Shown: piece by piece, positions 1 to 8,142 of the stretch
Numbering within the stretch: the first letter of the stretch is position 1
Layout: the number at the start of each line of letters is the position of its first letter
NCBI GenBank assembly: GCA_036654415.1
Contig: JAVVSB010000009.1
Span: 1 to 53,985 of the forward strand
DNA: 53,985 nucleotides
Source: Mucinivorans sp036654415
GTDB taxonomy: Bacteria; Bacteroidota; Bacteroidia; Bacteroidales; Rikenellaceae
Direction: 5' to 3'
Notes under the pieces: generated by a model
The model's database searches: none
Seen by the model: the letters and a program-made list of their open reading frames with translations, nothing else
Told to the model about the DNA's origin: nothing
Translations under genes and position numbers: made by a program

Positions 1-1
1 C

Positions 2-423
2 CTAACTGGAGAACGTGGTACTTTGATGGGTGCCATCCAGGGTATCTTCGCAGCCCAATATCAAGTGCTTCGTGACCATGGACACTCTCCTTCCGAAGCT
101 TTTAACGAAACAGTTGAAGAGCTTACCCAGTCACTTATGCCTCTGGTTTCAGAAAACGGTATGGATTGGATGTATGCAAACTGCTCGACTACAGCTCAGC
201 GTGGTGCGTTGGACTGGTGGAAACCTTCCGTGATGCAGCACTGCCTGTGTTTAAAAAGTTATATGATGAGGTGGCTTGTGGTAATGAAGCCCAGCGTTCA
301 ATTGATTGCAACTCAAAGGAAGATTATCGTGCAGGTCTTGAAAAAGAGCTTAAAGAACTTCGAGAAAGCGAAATGTGGCAAGCTGGTGCAGCTGTTCGCA
401 AATTACGTCCCGAAAACAACTAA
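2..423 (+). pseudogene. ilvC: Ketol-acid reductoisomerase, C-terminal part, with a one-base frameshift
   Basis: This is the C-terminal part of the NADPH-dependent enzyme that converts 2-acetolactate to dihydroxy-isovalerate in valine, leucine and isoleucine synthesis. The 5' end lies outside the window. The frame starting at base 2 reads GERGTLMGAIQGI, then SEAFNETVEELTQSL, ENGMDWMYANCSTTAQRG and LDWWK. After base 223 the expected continuation FRDAALPVFKKLYDEV appears in another frame and runs to ESEMWQAGAAVRKLRPENN and a stop at 423. One base is missing between 223 and 226; an extra T in CCTTTCC would restore lysine-proline-phenylalanine-arginine. All conserved C-terminal motifs are otherwise intact, so a very recent mutation or a sequencing error is more likely than long decay. 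The gene ends in a strong hairpin terminator. Confidence 0.9.
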
Positions 424-436
424 TTGTATTTTATAT

Positions 437-484
437 AAAAGTAGCAGGGTTGGAATCCATTTGGATTCCAACCCTGCTACTTTT
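437..484. terminator. Bidirectional terminator between ilvC and the aminotransferase
   Basis: A perfect 22-base-pair stem (437-458 with 463-484) closes on the four-base loop ATTT. The outer pairs are A-T, so both strands end in a T run. It lies between convergent genes, and its right arm overlaps the TAA stop of the aminotransferase at 483-485. Confidence 0.9.
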
Positions 485-1676
485 ATAACGAATCGAGAAT
501 TTGTTTAATATCACGACAGGCCTCCATGGTTTGTTCGGTGGAGATGGTTAGTGGTGGCGATATGCGGAAGGCAGTGTCGCAGAAAAGGAACCAATCGGTC
601 ATATAACCACCTGCTGTGAGTAGCTCCACCATGCGGTACATCTTTTCCGATGAGCCCAGCTCGATAGCCAAAAGTAGACCACTACGACGAATTTCGACAA
701 CAGCAGTAGATTCGGATAGTTGTTGTTCGAATAAAGCCCCTTGCCGCTCTGCATTGTCTGTCAGGTTATTATCCAAGATATACTTTAAGGCTGCCTCGCC
801 AGCAGCACAACAGACCGGATGGCCTCCAAATGTGGTCAAATGTCCCAACACAGGATGGCTTTGCAGTGTGGTCATCAGGGCTTCGGAACTTAAAAATGCT
901 CCCAAAGGCATTCCTCCACCCAATGCTTTGGCCAGGCACAAAATATCAGGTCTTACGCCATAGCCCTGGAAGGCAAAGAGTGAGCCGCTACGGCCAAAAC
1001 CAGTTTGTATTTCATCAAATACCAACAGTGCTCCCACTTGGGTGCATCGAGCACGTAGTGCCTCTAAGTAGCCTTTTTGTGGTAGCCTAATACCTGCTTC
1101 ACCCTGCACAACCTCGCTCACCACGCACGCTGTGCGAGAGGTAATACTGGCTAAATCCTCAAAATTATTAAACCTTATTAGGTGGCAATCGGGCAACAGA
1201 GGACGAAAAGCAGTTTTAAAATACTCATCGCCCTGAATCGACAGTGCTCCATGTGTTGAACCGTGGTAAGCACCACTCATTGAGATGATTTCTGTTCGCT
1301 CAGTAGCCCTTTTTGCTAACTTTAGTGCCCCCTCTATGGCTTCGGCTCCAGAATTTAGAAAATAGACACTTTCAAAACCAGTGAGTTGCCACAGGCGTGT
1401 GGCATAGGCCACTTGTGGGCGTTGAATAGTCTCTCCATAGACCATGGTGTGCATATATTCTTGAGCCTGATGTTGAACAGCCTCTATCACTGCTACATTG
1501 CCGTGTCCTACATTACTCACCGATACGCCAGCGACAAGGTCCATATATCGTTTACCATCTGGGCTATAGAGGTAGACTCCCTGCGCACGAGCCACCTCAA
1601 TCATCATAGGCTCGGGTGAGGTTTGGGCACAGTGTGCCAAAAATTGTTTACGCAGAGGGCTGATTTTCACTGACAT
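483..1676 (-). CDS. Class III PLP-dependent aminotransferase (acetylornithine/GABA aminotransferase-like)
   Basis: A 397-residue pyridoxal-phosphate enzyme of aminotransferase class III. Visible marks are the substrate-domain motif NSGAEAIEGALKLAKRAT near residue 108, SGAYHGSTHGALS near 134, VFDEIQTGFGRSG near 219, and CLAKALGGGMPLGAF, in which Lys250 should bind PLP. Class III includes acetylornithine, ornithine and 4-aminobutyrate aminotransferases, and sequence alone does not settle the substrate. No arginine genes are adjacent, while glutamate decarboxylase, which makes GABA, lies two genes upstream, so a GABA or related omega-amino substrate is possible but unproven. I chose the ATG at 1676 because translation from further upstream adds a basic, non-family leader. 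This start lies inside the 3' end of mscS (overlap 1648-1676), suggesting a shared transcript. Confidence 0.85.
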   Translation of the reverse strand: MSVKISPLRKQFLAHCAQTSPEPMMIEVARAQGVYLYSPDGKRYMDLVAGVSVSNVGHGNVAVIEAVQHQAQEYMHTMVYGETIQRPQVAYATRLWQLTGFESVYFLNSGAEAIEGALKLAKRATERTEIISMSGAYHGSTHGALSIQGDEYFKTAFRPLLPDCHLIRFNNFEDLASITSRTACVVSEVVQGEAGIRLPQKGYLEALRARCTQVGALLVFDEIQTGFGRSGSLFAFQGYGVRPDILCLAKALGGGMPLGAFLSSEALMTTLQSHPVLGHLTTFGGHPVCCAAGEAALKYILDNNLTDNAERQGALFEQQLSESTAVVEIRRSGLLLAIELGSSEKMYRMVELLTAGGYMTDWFLFCDTAFRISPPLTISTEQTMEACRDIKQILDSL

Positions 1677-3483
1677 TTTTCTCTTCTTGAACTTTAGGCG
1701 GAACTGTTGATTCGTTGCCATTACGCATGGCGCGATATAATGGTGACATAATTTCGACCCCGTTTTCAGCAAAGATATCTTGAATATTTTGATTTAGCAA
1801 CGAATAAATAGTAAATTGTTGTGACGGATTTTTGGTGTAGGCACATAGTTGATAAGCCACATAGGAGTCGTCGAGGGCTGTTTGCAGTACATAAGGTGCA
1901 GGAGTGGTGAGTATTAGGTCTACACGGGAGGCCGCTTGAATCATCATTTGGTGTACTTTGCGCCATGGCACATCATAACCGATGGTTATATCAACATTAA
2001 AAATAACACCAATATCTTCTTTAGCAGTGGTGGTGTAGTTGATGACGGTAGTGGATAGCACTTGCGCGTTTGGGATGGTGACAATCTCGTTTTTACGGGT
2101 CCGTATGCGGGTGACAAAAGGGGTTTTTTCTAGCACATCACCTGTAGTATCCCCTATTTTTATATGGTCGCCTTTGAGGAAAGGCCGCATATAGGTAATG
2201 ACCAAGCCAGCCATTATATTGGCCACAACAGAGGAGCTACCCAGCGAAAAGAGTACACCCAGAAAAACTGAAACCCCCTTAAAAATATCACTATCTGAAC
2301 CTGGAAGGTACGGGAAAATCATAACAAAAGTAAAGGCGTAGAGTATAAATCTCACGATGTTGTAGGTGGCCAAGGCCCAATCTGGGTAAAATCCTGTGAT
2401 AACCAGCTTGCCAGAGGCAATTTCTTGGGAAAGAATCTTGACCGACCGCACCACATAACGCATTACCACCACGATGACTACCACAGTCAGTAGGTCAGGG
2501 ATATATTCCACCACCGAGAGCGAAATCCTCTTCACAGGGTCGAGCACCCAATCAAAAAGTGTAGCGGCAAAACGCTGAGTGAAAGGGAAAATACTAAAGA
2601 GAATAGGTAAAGAGATATAGAGCGCAATGAGCATTAGGAGCCACTTTAGGACTTTGGTTAATGTCAGCACCATCTGTACTTGTCGTGCGGCATCTAGTAG
2701 CTCGTATTGGCGAAAGTTCCAGCCACGCAACCATACCCCTTGTGCGGCCACTATACGTGGCGAAATATGTTTATTAAAGAACCAGAGTATTAATCGTATC
2801 AGGATGTAGGTCAGTATAACCACCAGTAGACTGAGCCCTAATTGTTTTAAAATTGTGGTCCAGCTACGCGCTTCTTGGTAAGAGGTGATGGCTGGATAGA
2901 TACGACTCAGGTATTTTGTTGCTAAGGAGTCGATTGGTCTCTCTTGCCAAAGTGCATCAGATGGAGTAATGGTTATAAAGACCTTTTGCCCAAGTGCTAT
3001 TTCCAGGGCACTCTCATTTCGAATGAGCACCAAGGAGTCGATGGCTGGGATAAAAACATCGGCCATCTCTTTTATCTTTAGACTACTATTGCGTGCTCTG
3101 TCAGCTGCAGTGAATGAGCCATTTGAGGTGTATAAAATACAGATGGTATCCTCACCCAAGGTGACTGGATAACCCAAAGCAATAGCCCTTGCCCGATTAA
3201 TTTCGAATTTAAGTTGCGATAGTTTTAGTGAATCGGCAATACGCATATTGTCAAGTTCAGATTTTAGTCGAGCCTTATCGACTTTATTCTGAGTATTGGC
3301 AATTTGTAATCGCAATCCCTTTTGTTGTATAGAATCATTAGCCTTAGCCATCTGTTGTTCCATAATCATCTCAAGGGCCCTGTCAGCAAATTCCACCGAA
3401 TCTATCGCTGGAATTGTATCATTTTGTGCCCCAACGGATAAGCAACATAGGGAACAAAAAATGGTCAATAATATTTTTTTCAT
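1648..3483 (-). CDS. Mechanosensitive ion channel of the MscS family
   Basis: A 611-residue membrane protein with a signal peptide (MKKILLTIFCSLCCLSVGAQ), a periplasmic helical region of about 190 residues, several transmembrane segments and a C-terminal MscS core. The core shows GSSSVVANIMAGLVITYMRP, the pore-lining helix with its Gly/Ala pattern, followed by GDHIKIGDTTGDVLEK and IPNAQVLSTTVINYT of the cytoplasmic beta domain. MscS channels open under membrane tension and release solutes during osmotic downshock. It is longer than E. coli MscS (286 residues), like other Bacteroidota homologues with an extra periplasmic domain. The ATG at 3483 gives a clean signal peptide, so the longer in-frame reading was rejected. 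It lies downstream of the gadB terminator and probably shares a transcript with the aminotransferase. Confidence 0.9.
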   Translation of the reverse strand: MKKILLTIFCSLCCLSVGAQNDTIPAIDSVEFADRALEMIMEQQMAKANDSIQQKGLRLQIANTQNKVDKARLKSELDNMRIADSLKLSQLKFEINRARAIALGYPVTLGEDTICILYTSNGSFTAADRARNSSLKIKEMADVFIPAIDSLVLIRNESALEIALGQKVFITITPSDALWQERPIDSLATKYLSRIYPAITSYQEARSWTTILKQLGLSLLVVILTYILIRLILWFFNKHISPRIVAAQGVWLRGWNFRQYELLDAARQVQMVLTLTKVLKWLLMLIALYISLPILFSIFPFTQRFAATLFDWVLDPVKRISLSVVEYIPDLLTVVVIVVVMRYVVRSVKILSQEIASGKLVITGFYPDWALATYNIVRFILYAFTFVMIFPYLPGSDSDIFKGVSVFLGVLFSLGSSSVVANIMAGLVITYMRPFLKGDHIKIGDTTGDVLEKTPFVTRIRTRKNEIVTIPNAQVLSTTVINYTTTAKEDIGVIFNVDITIGYDVPWRKVHQMMIQAASRVDLILTTPAPYVLQTALDDSYVAYQLCAYTKNPSQQFTIYSLLNQNIQDIFAENGVEIMSPLYRAMRNGNESTVPPKVQEEKNVSENQPSA

Positions 3484-3519
3484 ATTCTCTGTACATACAA
3501 TTGTCAGCAAATATACAGA

Positions 3520-3545
3520 AAAAGTGTCTCCGAAGAGACACTTTT
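3520..3545 (-). terminator. Terminator after gadB
   Basis: An 11-base-pair stem (3520-3530 with 3535-3545) closes on the loop CGAA. On the minus strand it ends in a T run just past the gadB stop at 3554. It separates gadB from mscS. Confidence 0.8.
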
Positions 3546-3553
3546 AGAAGTTA

Positions 3554-4948
3554 TTATTTGATGTGAGTGAACTTTTTTGTCTGTTCTTTGTGTGAAATAT
3601 CCCACTCAATGCGGCTTTGCGTTGGTTCGCTGAGCGCTTCAAGGGTGGTGATAGAGGCGATTAGATTTTCCATAAAAAGTTCGGCTAGGTCAATATCAGT
3701 TCCCTGACGAGCCACAATGCGCATGATAACCACATCTTGCATGGCAGCGGGCATAGTGTAGGCTGGTACTTGCCACCCAAAAACGTGCATGGCATCCGAA
3801 AGGTCGTAAAGCGTCCATTTGTGTTTTGAATCATCCTTAAATTTCCATATAAAGAGTGGATTAGGAGTCTCAGGGCTTAGAAATTCAAATATGTCTTTTT
3901 TTGTAAGTTGTTCACGAAGATATAAACAGACGTCCAGTGAGTTTTGTTGAATCAGGCGATAACCCTCACGTCCAAGGCGTAGGAACTGGTAGTATTGAGC
4001 CAGCACTTGGTTGGCCGCTTTGGAGAAATTTATGGATATGCTTGGTATCTCGGCTCCCAAATAGTTGACTGTAAAATACATCTGCTTGGGTAAATACTTA
4101 GCCTCTTTCCATACAACCCACCCCACCCCAGGGTAAACTAATCCGAACTTATGGCCCGATGCGCTGATAGAGAGCACCCATTTCAGGCGAAAGTCCCATA
4201 ATTTATCGGGGTCAACAAACGGCAATATAAAGGCCCCAGTAGCAGCATCCACATGTATCGAAATCTCCCAACCTGTCTTGGCATTAAGCTCATCCAAGGC
4301 GTCGTTCAGAGCCACTACATCGTCATTGAGCCCTGTAATGGTTACCCCTTCGATAGGTACTACACAGATGGTGTTTTCGTCACACAAGTCAATGGCTTGC
4401 TTGGCATCCAAGGTGATATGTTCCTTTGTAACAGGCACCGTACGCATTTCGACATCCCAAAAGGTTGCGAATTTTTCCCATACAACTTGAAAACAGCTCG
4501 AAATTACAAAGTTAGGGCTATCGGTACTCTTACCTTGTTCTTTGCGATGCGCTTGCCAACGCTTAAGAGCAGCCAGCCCTCCGAGCATACAAGCCTCCGA
4601 AGAGCCCACAGTCGAGGTCCCCATACAATATTTATTTCCTGAGGCTGCTTCGGGCGAGTTCCATAAGTCGGCAAGAATATTCACACAACGACGCTCAATC
4701 TCTGCTGTCTGAGGGTACTCAGTCTTATCAATCATGTTCTTGTCCAAGGTTTCAACCATCAATCGTGTGGCGTACTCATCCATGTAGGTGGTGACAAAGG
4801 TAGCCAAATTAAGGCGAGCATTGCCATCCAACATAACCTCATCATGAACGATTTGGTAGGCCACTTCGGGCTCCATCATCCCATCATTCATTTTAAATTT
4901 TGCAGCAGTAGTCTGTTCGGGTTTTGAACCGTAGATAGGTGTTTTCAT
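3554..4948 (-). CDS. gadB: Glutamate decarboxylase
   Basis: A 464-residue PLP enzyme that decarboxylates glutamate to GABA and consumes an intracellular proton, the basis of glutamate-dependent acid resistance. The PLP-binding motif SASGHKFG places the Schiff-base lysine at residue 267; YCMGTSTVGSSEACMLGGLAALKRW (two adjacent blocks near 107-132) and HVDAATGAF near 232 are family hallmarks. The length matches E. coli GadB (466). The C-terminus ends KKFTHIK, keeping a histidine near the end, where E. coli GadB has the pH-sensing His465; whether it acts the same way is inference. No gadC glutamate/GABA antiporter or glutaminase is visible in the window. A ClC transporter gene lies about 1.4 kb upstream on the same strand. 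Confidence 0.96.
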   Translation of the reverse strand: MKTPIYGSKPEQTTAAKFKMNDGMMEPEVAYQIVHDEVMLDGNARLNLATFVTTYMDEYATRLMVETLDKNMIDKTEYPQTAEIERRCVNILADLWNSPEAASGNKYCMGTSTVGSSEACMLGGLAALKRWQAHRKEQGKSTDSPNFVISSCFQVVWEKFATFWDVEMRTVPVTKEHITLDAKQAIDLCDENTICVVPIEGVTITGLNDDVVALNDALDELNAKTGWEISIHVDAATGAFILPFVDPDKLWDFRLKWVLSISASGHKFGLVYPGVGWVVWKEAKYLPKQMYFTVNYLGAEIPSISINFSKAANQVLAQYYQFLRLGREGYRLIQQNSLDVCLYLREQLTKKDIFEFLSPETPNPLFIWKFKDDSKHKWTLYDLSDAMHVFGWQVPAYTMPAAMQDVVIMRIVARQGTDIDLAELFMENLIASITTLEALSEPTQSRIEWDISHKEQTKKFTHIK

Positions 4949-5008
4949 TGTTTTGAAGTTTTAAAGTTTCTCTACTTCAAAAGCAATAAACATGCCAAAA
5001 AACAAAGC

Positions 5009-6337
5009 TTACAAACTATCTTCGGCCGAAACACTCATCTGGAACATATCCTTGTCGGGCCAAGAGGCTACCTTGCCAAAGGCGCGTTGTAACATAGAGT
5101 TGATGATACGCGAAAAACGTGCCCCTTTCCACGAGCTGGTATTGGTAACCATCATCCAGGTGTAGCCATTGGATTGACGACGTAACATTGCACTAGTACC
5201 AGCCATAGTCCCGCTACGCCACCAGTCTCCCTGCGCATTGACATTGGCCCAGCCAATAGGCAGTTTCCCTTTACTATACTCAGTCATCATACGGATAGAT
5301 TTTGTAGACAGGATTTTAGGGTGAGAGTTGGCAGGGTCAACAGCCGCCACGAGTCTAAGCAACTCCACAGGCGATGCTATCCACCCACCTGCCCCCTCCA
5401 GCAGCTCTATATTATTACCTCCGCTACTCTTGGGCACCATACGTCTGCTACCATCGCACGATGGGATATCTTCGGCCTCTGCTACTTCGTAATAACAAAC
5501 CTCATTTTCGTGGCGTTGACTGGGGAAACTGTGGCCAATGTGCATATCAAAACATTCGATTGGAGCCAGTATCGAATCGCGAATATAATCCTCGTAAGAG
5601 CGAGCTGTAACGTGTTCTATCACCTGAGAAAGAATAACGTACCCAACATTAGAGTAGGCAGTTCGTGTACCAGGCGCATATCTCATATTGTGGGTAATGG
5701 CATATTCTATCAGTGACTTTGGTGTAACTGGTAGGTGTAGCCCCATTTTGGCAGCATCGAAGGCTGGGTCGCCAGCACGAATCGAAAAACCACCTTGGTG
5801 GCGTAAAAGGTTCTCGATGGTAATTTTTTCGATACGTTTGTCAGTGTACTTATTGTACTCGCGCATAATACCCCTTGGGCCAAAAATAGGACTATTGAGC
5901 GATAAGAGTCCTCGCTCAACAAGGTGCATAATTCCAACTGCCGTAACTAACTTACTTACCGAGGCAATACGAAACAGATGACGAACCTCTACCGAATCTT
6001 TACTTGCTTTAGTGACCAGTCCATAACCCTTGCTATAAATCAGATTTCCATCCTTCATAATGGCTAGTGAGGCTCCAACAATCTGCCACTCTCGCAGAAA
6101 TGATTCAACAGTTTTATCGAACCGTGCAGCCTGAGGAATATCACTATCTGAATTTTGAACTATCTGGTTAATAGGTATTTGAGCTGTATCAACTGTCTCT
6201 GTTGTTTTTGAACCATGGTGGTCCTGCTGAGCTAGGAATCGCCATGGGCGTATCGCTAAAATCAACACACAAATAAGCGTACCATATAATACACGTTTAA
6301 CGCTACGCTTAAGTCTTCTTCTTCGTATTATTATCAC
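5009..6337 (-). CDS. Serine hydrolase of the beta-lactamase (class C-like) family
   Basis: A 442-residue protein with a basic N-terminus and one transmembrane anchor (about residues 16-30, LYGTLICVLILAI), followed by a periplasmic serine-hydrolase domain. The active-site tetrad SVSK is at 126-129 (SxxK) and the second motif YSN at 228-230 (YxN). A third, glycine-rich stretch (SGTMAGTSA near 372) stands where the K/H-T-G motif is expected. Such proteins include DD-peptidases, esterases and amidases; real beta-lactamase activity cannot be assumed. Its start lies two bases after the stop of the upstream ClC gene, so it is the last gene of a three-gene operon. Confidence 0.88.
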   Translation of the reverse strand: MIIIRRRRLKRSVKRVLYGTLICVLILAIRPWRFLAQQDHHGSKTTETVDTAQIPINQIVQNSDSDIPQAARFDKTVESFLREWQIVGASLAIMKDGNLIYSKGYGLVTKASKDSVEVRHLFRIASVSKLVTAVGIMHLVERGLLSLNSPIFGPRGIMREYNKYTDKRIEKITIENLLRHQGGFSIRAGDPAFDAAKMGLHLPVTPKSLIEYAITHNMRYAPGTRTAYSNVGYVILSQVIEHVTARSYEDYIRDSILAPIECFDMHIGHSFPSQRHENEVCYYEVAEAEDIPSCDGSRRMVPKSSGGNNIELLEGAGGWIASPVELLRLVAAVDPANSHPKILSTKSIRMMTEYSKGKLPIGWANVNAQGDWWRSGTMAGTSAMLRRQSNGYTWMMVTNTSSWKGARFSRIINSMLQRAFGKVASWPDKDMFQMSVSAEDSL

Positions 6338-6339
6338 TA

Positions 6340-8139
6340 CTAATCTATTGAAAGTTTCTGTAACTGTTCACGATAGGCCGTTAGTAATCTAGATTTACTA
6401 ACGAAGCCCACATACTGCCCTTTATTATCAATCACTGGTAGATTCCAAGCCTGAGTTGTCTCAAACTTTTCAACTACTTGACGTGCTCCCTCGCCAATTA
6501 TTATACGCTCAGGCGGTTCACGCATATAATTTTTAAGTAACTTGGTATCCCATTTCTTGATATCAAACATATCGGCACGAATATCGTCCAGGGTAATAAT
6601 ACCCACTAATTTGCCATGGCGCAGAACAGGGAAGACATTACGATTGGAATTTTCAACCGCCTCAATCATCGAGCGTAATTTACCACCACTCTCCACTGTT
6701 TGAAAATCACGTTCAATAAGTTTGTCAACCTCCAAAAATTGCATCGTGTTTTCGTCTTTGTTGTGAGTGAGTAGCTCTCCACGGACTGCCAATCGCTTTG
6801 TATAAATTGAAAAAGGTTCAAAATAATAGCTCAGGGCAAAACTAACGGCCGAGGTGAGCATGAGTGGTAAGAATAGTTGAAAGCCCCCAGTGAGTTCGGC
6901 TACCAAAAACATTGAGGTTAGTGGAGCTTTCATTACTCCACTCATAATGGCCGCCATACCAACCAAAGTAAAACTCCCTACGGGCAACGTAGTCCCAAAA
7001 AAATGGTTAAAAGTGATGGCAAAGAAAAAGCCCAACATAGCCCCAACAAAAAGCGAAGGAGCAAAAGTTCCACCCACCCCTCCAGCAGCATTGGTGAAAG
7101 TCATGGCAATAACCTTAAAAAAGAGAATACCACCAATATAGAGGGTAATGGTAAGGAAATGTTCTTGAATATTGTAGAAGAGCGAGTGGTTGAAAATAGA
7201 GCCAAAATCGCCACCCAAAATGGTTCTTATGGTCTCATAACCTTCGCCATAGAGTGGAGGAAAGATAAAAATAAGTGCCCCCAGGCCTAGACCTCCAATG
7301 GCAATTTTTTTCCACTGTTTGGCTATTCGATTGAAATAGCCCTCTATTTTCATGGTTAGTGTCGAAAATATGTAACTCACTACTCCACCCGCAAGACCTA
7401 AAATAGCATAAAAAGGGAGATTACTCAGAGCAAAAGTTGGAGTATAGGTTCCAAAAAAAGGGTCAATCCCCACTAAGAGGTAGGTCGTTGTGGCAGCCGC
7501 AACCGAAGAGATAAGTAGTGGTACCACACTGGTAAAGGTAAGTTCCAGCATCAGTACCTCAAGTACAAAAGCAAAGCCAGCAATAGGAGCTTTATACACA
7601 GCCGCAATAGCCGCCGCTGCTCCACAGCCCAAAAGCAAAGTAATATGGTTGTATTTCAACCGCATAAACTTACCGATATTGGACCCAATGGCAGCCCCAG
7701 TAAGCACAATTGGGGCCTCGGCACCAACCGAGCCCCCAAAACCTATAGTGATGGAACTACCTACCACCGAGGAGTACATATTATGCGGTTTGATACGTGA
7801 ATCTTTACGCGAGATAGCATAAAAAATACGAGTCACACCATGTGAAATTTCATCTTTAATGAGCCCCTTAACAAAGAGCACGGTAATGGTTATACCGATT
7901 GTTGGATAAATTAGATAAAAGAAATTGACATTGGCAATACTATTCCAATCCGTAAGCAGAGCCTGGATGGCACTAATACTCTCCTTGAGTATATGCCCCA
8001 TCACCCCTGCCAGAATGCCCACAATAAGTGCAAGTACAAAGAGTAATTGACGTTCTGACAAATGGCGAGCCAACAGAGTTAACCTGGCATATGAACGTTC
8101 GCCCAAACGTCGTGCTTTGTCGGAAAAATATTGTATCAT
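6340..8139 (-). CDS. ClC-family chloride channel/antiporter with two C-terminal CBS domains
   Basis: A 599-residue membrane protein. The selectivity-filter elements are GSVGAEAPIVLTGAAIGS (equivalent to GREGP, with the gating glutamate kept) and GGVGGTFAPSLFVGAMLG (GxFxP). The first motif, normally GSGIP, reads SHGVT here. After APIAGFAFVLEV the position matching the internal proton glutamate of E. coli ClC-ec1 (E203) is valine, as in animal ClC channels. The C-terminal ~140 residues form paired CBS domains (FPVLRHGKLVGIITLDDI and LPVIDNKGQYVGFVSKSRL), which in other ClCs bind adenine nucleotides. It could be a chloride channel or an exchanger using another proton route. It sits three bases after the three-domain esterase gene and two before the serine hydrolase gene. 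Confidence 0.93.
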   Translation of the reverse strand: MIQYFSDKARRLGERSYARLTLLARHLSERQLLFVLALIVGILAGVMGHILKESISAIQALLTDWNSIANVNFFYLIYPTIGITITVLFVKGLIKDEISHGVTRIFYAISRKDSRIKPHNMYSSVVGSSITIGFGGSVGAEAPIVLTGAAIGSNIGKFMRLKYNHITLLLGCGAAAAIAAVYKAPIAGFAFVLEVLMLELTFTSVVPLLISSVAAATTTYLLVGIDPFFGTYTPTFALSNLPFYAILGLAGGVVSYIFSTLTMKIEGYFNRIAKQWKKIAIGGLGLGALIFIFPPLYGEGYETIRTILGGDFGSIFNHSLFYNIQEHFLTITLYIGGILFFKVIAMTFTNAAGGVGGTFAPSLFVGAMLGFFFAITFNHFFGTTLPVGSFTLVGMAAIMSGVMKAPLTSMFLVAELTGGFQLFLPLMLTSAVSFALSYYFEPFSIYTKRLAVRGELLTHNKDENTMQFLEVDKLIERDFQTVESGGKLRSMIEAVENSNRNVFPVLRHGKLVGIITLDDIRADMFDIKKWDTKLLKNYMREPPERIIIGEGARQVVEKFETTQAWNLPVIDNKGQYVGFVSKSRLLTAYREQLQKLSID

Positions 8140-8142
8140 CTA

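Noticed and set aside
5009..6337. An antibiotic-resistance beta-lactamase
   Set aside because: The SxxK and YxN motifs only show a serine hydrolase of this superfamily; the membrane anchor and operon context give no support for resistance.
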